From Magicicada septendecula (lineage: Eukaryota > Arthropoda > Insecta > Hemiptera > Cicadidae): 64,000 nucleotides of DNA. A model generated the notes under the pieces. The model was not told where the DNA came from. It saw nothing but the letters and a program-made list of their open reading frames with translations, and made no database searches. Below are positions 50,369 through 64,000 of the stretch, one piece after another. The number at the start of each line of letters is the position of its first letter. The stretch's first letter is position 1. Made by a program: the position numbers and the translations under genes. The stretch spans positions 345,735,611 to 345,799,610 of the forward strand of contig CM068367.1 of the NCBI GenBank assembly GCA_034769895.1, read 5' to 3'.

Positions 50369-53300
50369 ATATAATATTACATACGTACAGAGTGCATTGT
50401 GAAGACAGTAATGATCGCTGTGAGGTATAACGGGAGACAATGCGATGCGCCGTAAGACGTAGGCCCTACGTCTGCAGTTGCATCCATACATTATGACAGT
50501 GATTACAGTGTGCACTCGCTAAGCAAGTAATACCAGACAATGTGTTCACAACAGAAATATCTGAAGACAACACAATGCGCCAACAACTGTACTTTAAGTA
50601 GTATCTTACAGCACTGTTCTGCGTAATCCGCCCGTCCCCATCGCACTCATTATTTTCTACATGTCTCCGAACATGCAGGTAGACAGACATCTCACATCGA
50701 TCCAGTGACCACAGGCGTTCGTTTGTCTAACTGCACTCGTTACAGTACCCAATAACAAACCGCTAAGCGTAGCGTTTCAAACGTCCAATGCTAGAAATCG
50801 CACGTGTTCTGTTTAGGCTGTCATAATGTAATAATAGTTTTATTCTATTGACGCACGGCCACTTACAAACGCGCACGTCTATATTTTAATATCTTACAGC
50901 CTATACTAACGTCGTAGAGAATATCTAACGTAGAGAATACTTGTGGCATAGATAACAGAGTACTGCATTTCTACATCGGTGGCACGAGTTTCTTCTCTAC
51001 GGTTTCATTTTCGATCGACCCCATAAAAAGGCGTGTGTTAGACATCAGCAAGTGTTATTTTCGCATGGTGAATCCTTTCTGCGTAGCCGTCGAAGCTGAC
51101 GTGAATCTGTAGTTCTCATAACCAGACTCACGAGAAAAACTACTCACGCAGATAGGGCCTAGATAAAGATATCATTTAAAATGTTATTTTAACTATTCTT
51201 ATCAGTACACTCACTGCTTATTCTGGAATGGTTCTAATTACACTCTGCGATTGCACTTTCACAGGAATATAATTACCAAATACATGGCTGCGTGAAATAT
51301 AAATCGTGTCGTTTAAAAATTTTGCATTAACGCTTTCAAGACACAGCTAATTGTTACCCTTCCAGTTGACTGTGTGAGCTTTATATACCTTATAGCCGAA
51401 ACCTGGAATCTGATACTGCTTCTATTATTTGCTCATTACCTGGAATCGGTATTTGCTTATTTATACTTTTTACACACGCGCATATGTTAGGCATACACAG
51501 GAAATGGATATCTAAACCTTTACTAAAATGTGTCATTAGGCCTATTACGACCACGACGTTGAAAACAAATTAACAGTAATTTTATATAAAAACAAAACGT
51601 AGAAACAACTCACTTTCTGACCCGTGGTCCTCCATTAATTTAATTTAAATGGGCGATACATCCATTTAATATGTCGCCCATTTTAACAAAACGAAATACA
51701 CTACAAAAACAAAACAAATCTAACTCTACACGTTAGGTACACGATGAAATTTCTTAGCTCTCACGCATAAACAAACAGGTTCAGCGAAATATTTTGTGGC
51801 GTCAGTTGCTGTTAAAACTATCGGGCTATCAAGTAATGATCAGTTCTTTTAATACCAGACGCGATGACTTCATATCTTAAGTCATGTCCAATGGTGTTCC
51901 TTCAGCATCTGGAGTACGAGTCAAGAGTGGAGGAATCCAGACGCTGAAGGGACAGTCGTCAACTAGTCAAGATCAACTGAAGAGGAACGTCTAGTATTTT
52001 TAACGATGACCACGTCTCGACATCACAGAAGTTTTAACATCAAGCGTAATCAGCTCTTTACAAACCGATTCTATTTGAAACGGTTCGACGATTCTCTTTG
52101 TTACGATTGTTACGATTTGAGCAATATATGCCATCAATCGTCGACAAAAAAAACCTTTACTAATGACTAAATCCGATAATGTGTTAGAAATACAAACGAA
52201 TTCGCCAAGTGTCAAAGTTTGGACATCAAATTAGTTGCTTAGCAAATAGACTTTATTTGGCTATTGTCAAAAAATTAACAAAGCGAGCACACTAACCCGA
52301 GTGGAACAGTAGACTGTACCCGTGGATGTCCAACGCACTAAACTTGACCTGCCATTAAATGTTCACAGGAGAATACTGTTATCACAGTATTGCTGTTGCC
52401 CGTTGCCTCTACATTGCTGCATCACAAAATATAACGATTATTACAAATCGAATAGAAATTTGAAATTTAAAACAAAATTGGAATGTAAACCCCCATTATA
52501 TAAGTGAAACAAGTCTTAAATGAATATCTGAAACTACTAAAGCAACTGACTTTTATTTATGAAGGCTGTAGTAGAAATCTGTGCAAGAAGATGGGCAGAA
52601 CATTTGACTAGGTGAGAAGATGGTAGATGGTGCGAGGTTTCTAGAGACAAAAGGGAACAACGACTGCGATCCTTCGCAAAATGGAGGTATGATCTGATTA
52701 AGCGAATCAGACAGGAATTGCTTAGGAGAGAAACCACTGGAGAGGCATTCACTCCAGACAAGGGGTAATGTGGACGATGTGTGGCTCAGACAAATACTAT
52801 ACGTACATCATAGAATTCTTTTATATTAACTGTACTAAAAAATCTGTAAAAAAAAATTTAGTCTTCTAGTGTGCAATGTATAAAGGATGGCCTTTTACAT
52901 AAATTGTTATACTATAATTTCACTGAAACGAATGAAAAGTGTATGAGAGGATACCACAGTAACTATGAAATGTTTAAAGATATTTTATAGTAAAGTCAAT
53001 ATCAAATCACTTGAGATGAATCAGACTAAATAAAGGACAGCCCTTGCGTTAAAATCTAGATCCATACGGAAAATTGTAATATAAGTAATTGTATTTCCAC
53101 CCTCATCGTACGTAAGGTCATTTAGTCTTACAAAGGAATGGAAACCAATACGTAGTCATTAACTAGTTAGTTGTAAGTGCAGTCCAGAGCAGGTAGCGAT
53201 AATACAGATAGGTAATTTCAATTAAAACGTTAATTATTAATTCAAAACTTCCCCTAATTAAAATTTAAATCCACCCGTACTTTATCGGTTATTTCTTATT

Positions 53301-53893
53301 CAGCATAGTTATGTCTGCACTTGAAAAGGCAACTCGGCTGTTCAGCACACCGCACATGAAGGGAGACGGACAAATCGAAAGAGAGATGTGTAACACTATT
53401 AGAAACGATACAATCCGTTACGAAAACATTAGCGAGCAGTTCAATACTCGCGTCTCTCCAAAAATGTATTCTAATGCCAGCTTTTATATCTAAGTAATCA
53501 ACGCATGCATATAATTAAGTATAGAAAAGCATTTTAGACACAAACAAGTTTAAGAGAATTTTAATTAAGGAATTAAATTTTTTTATTCAGCAGCACTGTG
53601 CTCACAGAAAAAGGAGGACAGAACGTTGTCAGCTTTAGCGTATAATGAAAACTGAAGTATTTAGCTATTGTGTAAGACAGAAATCGCATGTCTTATTTAC
53701 TGAAATTGTGCGAAACACAGAGAACGCTCTAAGGGTACACACTAAAGGAGAACAAGAGTGAGACAAGAGATGTATGGTGCATTATACTAAGAAGTTGGGG
53801 CTGAAAAATATACCAAGACTTGTTTTTAATCACAAGCTGTGTGCATTAAATCACTACACAAAGAGACAAGGAAAAAGATGAAGACAAATGCAT

Positions 53894-53896
<3 letters not shown>
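50368..53896. other. Anonymous DNA with two hairpins, no gene
   Basis: No coding frame recognised. A 19-bp stem-loop lies at 51895-51954 and a 13-bp one at about 51647-51683 (AAATGGGCGATAC / ATGTCGCCCATTT). TAGGCCTA at 51537-51544. At 52556-52790 a plus-strand frame with one stop (RRWAEHLTR, then RWCEVSRDK) faintly recalls a LINE C-terminus. Confidence 0.45.
51895..51954. other. 60-nt stem-loop
   Basis: TGTTCCTTCAGCATCTGGA (51895-51913) pairs with TCCAGACGCTGAAGGGACA (51936-51954), 19 bp with one A-C mismatch and one G-T wobble, around a 22-nt loop. Either strand could fold. Size is within the range of small insect hairpin precursors, but no known microRNA seed is recognised. Confidence 0.6.

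Positions 53897-53933
<37 letters not shown>
53897..53933. repeat. (AT)n microsatellite
   Basis: About 18 AT units. Confidence 0.96.
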
Positions 53934-58103
<4,170 letters not shown>

Positions 58104-58179
58104 ACGCGCGTGTGTCGATAAAGGTTGCCCGTCAGTCAGAGTACGCCTATATAAGCCTACATTTATTTTAAAATTTGGC

Positions 58180-58700
58180 TATAAAAAAGATAGCGTTTTA
58201 GACAAACTAGAAATATTGGAAAGACGAATTATCAGGAAAATATTAGGCCCACGAAAAACTTCAGAAGGTTGGAAATTAAGAAGTAATGATGAAATATATC
58301 AAAGTATAGAAAATATAACAGAAACAATGAGAAAAAGAAGACTATTATTTTTGGGACATTCATATAGAATGGATGACAATAGATTGACAAAGCAAATCTT
58401 CAAATATCTGTGGGGGAAGAAGTCAACATCAAGCTGGATTAAAGAAGTCCAAAAGGATTTAGAAAAGAAAATAATATAAACGCAACTTTCAGAAGCAACT
58501 GAAAGAGACGTTTTTCTGTTAAAAGTAGAAGGAGTCCAGGGTAGGAGAGAGAAAAACGCAGGTTCAAAGTTGGAGTGAAGACAGGGAAAAGAGACTCAGT
58601 GAAAAGATGATAGAATATTGGAGAAAAAGAAAAGAACAAAGAATAAAGTATTCAAATTGGCATGTAGTCCTTAGAGGGCCGACGATACAAAAAAAAAAAG
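58180..58700 (+). mobile_element. 5'-truncated LINE 3' end with poly(A)
   Basis: Coding sequence for the C-terminus of an endonuclease-reverse transcriptase begins abruptly near 58180, continues to about 58650, and is followed by a short 3' UTR and A11 at about 58690-58700. No clear target-site duplication found. It is distinct in sequence from the RTE-like LINE at 45-48 kb. Confidence 0.75.
58196..58650 (+). pseudogene. LINE reverse-transcriptase C-terminal region, broken
   Basis: The frame up to 58479 reads LDKLEILERRIIRKILGPRK, then SNDEIYQSIENITETMRKRR and LLFLGHSYRMDDNRLTKQIF, the characteristic post-RT segment of many insect LINEs. It stops after KDLEKK at 58479. Further on, SWSEDREKRLSEKMIEYWRK in a later frame matches the usual end of such proteins, so one or more frameshifts separate the two pieces. 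The RT domain itself is absent. Confidence 0.8.
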
Positions 58701-59543
58701 AGTTTAGCGTTCACACACAGGTTTGTCACTACAAATTTTTATGTGCAATCTCTCTCTTAGTTTTTACAACATATGCTTCGTTCAATGACACACACACACA
58801 CACACATGTTGCACATGTAGACCTACAGGCTTACTAATTTTATGACACGATTGATGATTTTTAGATTTAAACAGTATGAAATTCGGATCGGAAAATTCGA
58901 ATCCTAAAATGTAATTTATCCGTGTGGATAAACAACCTGAGCTTTTTAAGCTTGTGGCTCTTCCGACTATACATATAAGCTATATACACACCTATACATA
59001 TGTTCATACAATACTATAGGCCCTACATATTTTCGTAGCTCGTATGTTTTTACATATTTATTTTTGTAAATAAAAACATAACTTTTGCAGTTATAGGCCT
59101 ACGTTTTTTCGATCAATTAGTTTACAAAAAATAGATGAAAAATTACTTTTAGTCGTTATTTAGCAGAAGAGAATTTTGTATTTTTGGAAATTTTTTCAAT
59201 TACTGAAACATTGAAAACTTTAAACAGGGTCTCCCTCATTGCTCTTTATCTGATCATTCTTTTTTTTAAACCGTGATTATTAATAAATTATTAAATTGTA
59301 GGTTTCGGACCATATTATCTAAAATCTGAAGTCATTAATTTTTTTCACAAAATGAAGGTAAGCTTACAATAATAAACGAAAGCTACGTTGCGGTTTTACG
59401 TTAAAATTTACTATAAACTTTTTAGAGAGCATAACGATCTTAAATAACGTGGTTCCCACAAATACGAATATCTTTATATAAGACATTTTTCTTTATTTTG
59501 ACCTGTAGGACATGTCCTGAAAACATTTCTGTTACTTCATGAA
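58701..59543. other. Anonymous DNA with short (CA)n
   Basis: (AC)n at about 58789-58806; TAGGCCTA at 59094-59101. No gene seen. Confidence 0.55.
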
Positions 59544-59580
59544 CGCGCGCGCGCGCGCGCGCGCGCGCGCGTGTGTGTGT
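59544..59580. repeat. (CG)14(TG)5 tract
   Basis: 28 bp of uninterrupted CG followed by TG. Pure alternating CG of this length is unusual in AT-rich animal DNA and is a strong Z-DNA-forming sequence. Confidence 0.96.
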
Positions 59581-62500
59581 AGCCTGCCTACGAGGTTCAG
59601 CACCACGCTTTAGGAAAAGTGGACAAATTCAGGAGACGGGTGAGGTAGGCGATAAGGTCTTCTGGTTTCCTTTGTATTGTGGCACCACGCTGCACATTAT
59701 CATATTAACACAATATCACTCGTCTACTTGCTACAAGATTTAGCACAGTCACCTTTGTACAGCATACACGCGTCCTTTGTAAGTGGCACAACACCTAGAG
59801 GAGGCGTGCGGACCCAGCACTTCCTGCCACCAAACTTACCTCTAATTTGTCATTCCGCATAATGCGAGACGTTTGTTTCTCTGACTTCAGGGCTCCCTGG
59901 CACGTGTTCAGCCCCGCTGCAACAACGTTATCCTTATATGGACCGTAATACCCGCACAGACCACGTTTGCATGTTAATGGATTCTCTTTACCCGCTACGT
60001 ATTCTAGACATTCTTTTTAAATTCTATTTAAACATGATGTCAGCGAAGGCAACAAAAAGCTTAAGTAGCCTTCTTTACGAGTCAAATGCTTAAACAAAAA
60101 CTACAATCTGAATTACGAATATTCTTTTTTAAAGATGAAACTCTTTAAATTTTAAAATTAATGTTATTTCTTTTCTTATTTTCTAATCTGACGATCGAAG
60201 ATTTTTAAAATCATAGTAGGCCTAAATATGAGGCCAGTGAATTGCACAGAGTATGCGTTACACATACTCTATACGAGAGCAAGATGTATCTAGTGTATGC
60301 TGACTAGACAGAATATCATGACCAATCTGTGATGTTAGGTCAGGAGGACGTTACGATTTCTGACTGTGCAGTATTGTCGGTTATCTTTGTATAGTAATTA
60401 CAACTAATAGATGTAACTGACAAGAGAAAACATAACTCTGTGTCTAAGCTGCATATGTGTCGGTTATATGCTACACTTATGTATAGCTTACATACACATA
60501 AACAATTGTACACATAGGCTTACATAGATTCAGTTATGTATACATCTATAGGACAAATGTATTCTAAACTCAAATAGGCCGACATATATTCAACGCTAGC
60601 TACAGCGATACAGAAGCTTTACGCTGCAGAAAGATGTAGAACTGTTTTCATGATTATTAAACATTAACGCATACTTCTATTAACGATCTAATGCAGAAGT
60701 AGGCCTACTATAGGTAATCTGTTAATGTCGTTTTAGATTAACGGTTTACTTAGTAGCGTTCCGCTCTTGGTAACCTTCTTTTAAAAAACTGTATGGGAAA
60801 CAAAAATTAGATTTCAATGTTAGAATTCATTAAGGCAGAACGGTATGGCTAAAACTGATACTCCAAATGATATAAGATTAAGAATAGATATTTTATTTCC
60901 AGACGCCAAATAATATGACACATAACTGATATAACTTCCGACGTAAGGCGTTTGGTCAACCAAAGCGATCCGTAAACATGTTTTCAAGAAATTATTTTCA
61001 AAAACGTTTCAGCCACACAGAAAGAAATCAGATGGTGAAACGTTTGGCGTGACATATCCAGCACGTGTTTATTGTTGGCATTCACGTTAGTTGCCTGCAT
61101 TGTCATACTTTGAACAAACCGCGTCATTGTAGTATACGATTATAAGGTGTTTTGACAGTAAATAAAATGCAAAGATTGATTGTGTTTACCGATATACGTA
61201 TTCAAAAACAACTTGAGTCTACGAACGAAAAGCACGTGTACAACACGAACAGAAGAAGTGAACGCGTGTAGGGGCTCAGCTGTGAGAAGCTTTGTTAAAC
61301 GGAACTCCCCCTCCTTCCTCTTGTAGAATATCTTACGACAGACTGTATAAACCTTCCCCCACCATGCCGAAGTAAAGATGAATGAAGACTAAGAATGCGG
61401 AACCTTGTGACGTAAGAACGACCTTGCAGTCTACCAGCCGGCCTGTTTGGTTTTTAAACGTTACGTAAGGAAGTCTGACTCATTCAAGAAACGTGTACAC
61501 AGTAGCTCCAATTATTTAGGGCAGCTAATGTCTTGAGAACAAGTGCGTCTGCGCTCTCTCTGTCAACACACGTGGCGACGCATCAAATCTGACACGCCCC
61601 GTTACGTTGCCGTTAAAATGTTGAGTAACGTCGACAACGTTTATAGAAAAAATTAACATACCGCTTACAAAAATAATACACTATAATTTGATGTAAACTT
61701 TCGGCTCTGTGTTTAAGAACGACACTTTGCGCCAATAACTACGAATCAACATATAAAACCTACTAGTAAATTCAACTAATTTTTCTTATAACTGAAAAAC
61801 AGTTGAACCTGGAAATCCAATTAATAGTGACATTGTAATCGACTAAATATCGAACGCTGAGAAAGTAATTAACAAGAATTTTTTATATTGTTATGTGATA
61901 TGTTTGTTAGAAATTAAATAAAAAAGAAAACTATTCAGTTCAACGCGTGGGGCAGTTAGTTGACTATGTAAACATTATGTTTCGCACTCTTCCCGTTCGT
62001 TATCTGTTCCACAAAGACTTCCTTATTCCTTATGCAGCTGTGCCAGATGGTCCCGTAAGACAGTCTGTGTTTGAACTGTGCTATCGAACGTGACAACTCA
62101 CTTACTTCTTGTCCGTTGTACCAATCGCTAGAAATGCGTTACTTTTTTATTTACCTGAAAATTGAATTTAACGATATAACGGAATCCTTATGAACAGAGT
62201 GAACAGAGATCCTACTTTTACAATCATTTCTAAATAGTGTTAAATTTGGAACGCTATATACCATCAAATACAACTTGTAATCATAAATTATACAATAATT
62301 CTGTTATGTTGTATCTTATGGAATGTTTATTCAGTCTATCTGTATATTTCTCTTTCTCCTTCTATCGCCCTCTTCAATAATCTCTTCCTCTCTCGTCCTA
62401 TTCGCTGTGCTCTCTCTCTCTCTCTCTCCTCCCTCCTCACCCTTCCTCTGTGACTATCATTTCCTCTCTATCCGTCTCTCTTTCTTCCGGAAACTTAATG

Positions 62501-63327
62501 TTTTATTTTTCGAAGTCATACATGTTTCATTCGTATAAGATTCCAAAACATTAAAGCATACAATGCACGTAATATATCGGGTTGAATGTACTATTATAGA
62601 CTATTGTTGCTTTTCTTCTTTTTCTTTTTATATCATTGTGATGACTAATTTCGGCCAAAGATCTGTCGAATATAATTTGATACGCGTGCTTTCACATTTT
62701 AATGAACGCCATGCAGGCTTCCGTAGAAAGCTTGTGTGATTAAACGTGTAAGATGCCCTATTTATTTTGTAAACAGTTTTTTACCTGCGATAACTTTTTT
62801 ATCACTAGATTCACGAGCGCACATGCACATCTAGTCACCCTCTATTTTAAGCCCGGTGTTCCCAAGAGCGTAACAATACAAAGGGGATGGGGAAGTAATA
62901 GTTCTGGTTCTTTATTCAAATATTATAATAAAAAGGAACAAGACTGTATGGAGCGAGTTTGTTTGAAAAGAGACTACTAAGGGTGACTAAGAGGGGAGGG
63001 GGCACGTGCTTACCACGCGTCAGTTCGGTTTGGCCCCCACCCCCAGGCGCTCTCTGCCACCCTACAGGAGTCACAAGTCTTCCAACAAACAACTGTCAGT
63101 CTGACAGCTGAATGGTTCCTCACGAACTTCATCTCTTACTTTACAGTTTAAATTTAAATTTTGCCACTGGGCTAACAACTGTTTGACCTACTAACGAAAA
63201 AACAAGTCACATGAACAAATAAATTATTACCTGGCTTTCATAACACTTTCCTATAAACATTTATATTCCGTAGCTAGTAAATCTTAAGCACACTATGGAA
63301 AATTATTTTTTCGGAAAGAAATTAAAA
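59581..63327. other. Anonymous DNA, no gene seen
   Basis: TAGGCCTA at 60217-60224 and 60700-60707. A pyrimidine-rich stretch (62345-62480) includes a short (CT)n. 61250-61620 has higher GC and CpG than its surroundings, but I see no exon in it. Confidence 0.5.
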
Positions 63328-63435
63328 TTTTGTGAGCCTACTGTAAGAATTGACGACACTTTCGTTACATTCATAACGTTATTTTGTGGGCCTACTGTAG
63401 GAATTGACGACACTTTCGTTACATTCATAACGTTA
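63328..63435. repeat. 54-bp tandem duplication
   Basis: Copies 63328-63381 and 63382-63435 differ at only two positions (GAGCC versus GGGCC, GTAAG versus GTAGG). The unit contains the sequence GCCTACTGTA and ends ATTCATAACGTTA. Confidence 0.97.
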
Positions 63436-64000
63436 TTTTAATTCATAACCACCGGTTAGCGCCCTAGAGTAAAATGTGCGCTGAAGTACAACATAACACA
63501 GAACGTTGTAAGTCGAATATAAGGGAACTTAACTGAAGCGTGCGCGCGCCCGCTTGTACGTACGGGCAGACAGGTCATGCTTGTCTCTTGTAGGGTGCCA
63601 TCTGGCAGCCTGTTGCGTACCACACTCTGACCATCTGGTATTGAATATTCAAACAAGTTTTTCAGTTAACAGAAAAGAATAGACTCGAACTCATAATGGT
63701 TTCATACAAAATGCACGCCTGTGTTGTAACAACATTGTACATAAGCATTTATGCACAGAAAGTTAACGATGGGTCGAAGAAATTATAATTAGTTTCCGTT
63801 TATTTTGTTCTATTGTTTATTAGTCACAAATGTATACACTATTTTATAATAAAACCCGTTTAATAGGCGTACAGGCTTACAGAAATAAAAATAAATGTTA
63901 GTTTGCTGTATTCCCTGTCGCCTAACTCATAGCAGACTATTCTTAATCGTGGAACACCGATTTTATCATAACACTTTCATAACCTTAAACCAAACGTTTC
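63436..64000. other. Anonymous DNA, no gene seen
   Basis: A 66-codon minus-strand frame (63456-63656) has no domain. Confidence 0.6.

Noticed and set aside
52556..52790. LINE C-terminus on the plus strand
   Set aside because: Only RRWAEHLTR resembles such proteins; the rest does not follow the expected pattern and there is an internal stop.

Overview
This window looks like AT-rich, non-coding DNA from a large, repeat-rich animal nuclear genome, most likely an arthropod. A polyneopteran insect such as a cockroach, termite or cricket relative would fit, but that is only an impression from the repeat types, the very long dinucleotide tracts and the frequent TAGGCCTA octamer. I found no convincing host exon, tRNA, rRNA or microRNA gene, and no bacterial or viral genome organisation. 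Recognisable coding capacity belongs to transposable elements in various stages of decay.

Layout: 1-5.9 kb is anonymous sequence with GT/GA and CT microsatellites. 5877-6189 is a 287-bp insertion flanked by a 13-bp imperfect direct repeat. It contains a 72-bp inverted repeat, and one arm carries a hammerhead-ribozyme-like core, as in Penelope-like elements. 9499-10390 is an internally deleted mariner with 36-38 bp terminal inverted repeats and TA flanks. 19.1-22.2 kb holds three remnants: an antisense reverse-transcriptase scrap, a frameshifted transposon-type ORF of a family I cannot name, and a 589-bp 5'-truncated antisense LINE tail with RNase H and a perfect 16-bp target-site duplication (TSD). 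30921-32850 is a 1.93-kb foldback element made almost entirely of two ~0.95-kb inverted arms. 34254-34830 is a TA-flanked pogo/Tigger-like MITE.

The best preserved gene-bearing unit is a full-length Jockey-type LINE at 35602-40157: a 5' UTR, ORF1 with PRE_C2HC-like region and three zinc knuckles, an intact ORF2 with endonuclease and YADD reverse transcriptase, a 3' UTR with a perfect hairpin, poly(A), and an 11-bp TSD. A paralogue of its empty target site survives about 1.4 kb downstream of the element. 45150-48186 is an RTE/BovB-like LINE with a 12-bp TSD and an intact RT reading frame, but with frameshifts in the endonuclease and at the C-terminus. 58.18-58.70 kb is the 3' end of a third LINE.

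From 43.7 to 58.1 kb there are four long (TG)n arrays, one of about 191 uninterrupted units. Across the whole window the palindromic octamer TAGGCCTA occurs 18 times, far above my composition-based expectation of about one. The most notable items are this dispersed palindrome, the foldback element whose two arms preserve complementary parts of one reading frame, the ribozyme-like inverted repeat, and the apparently intact Jockey element.
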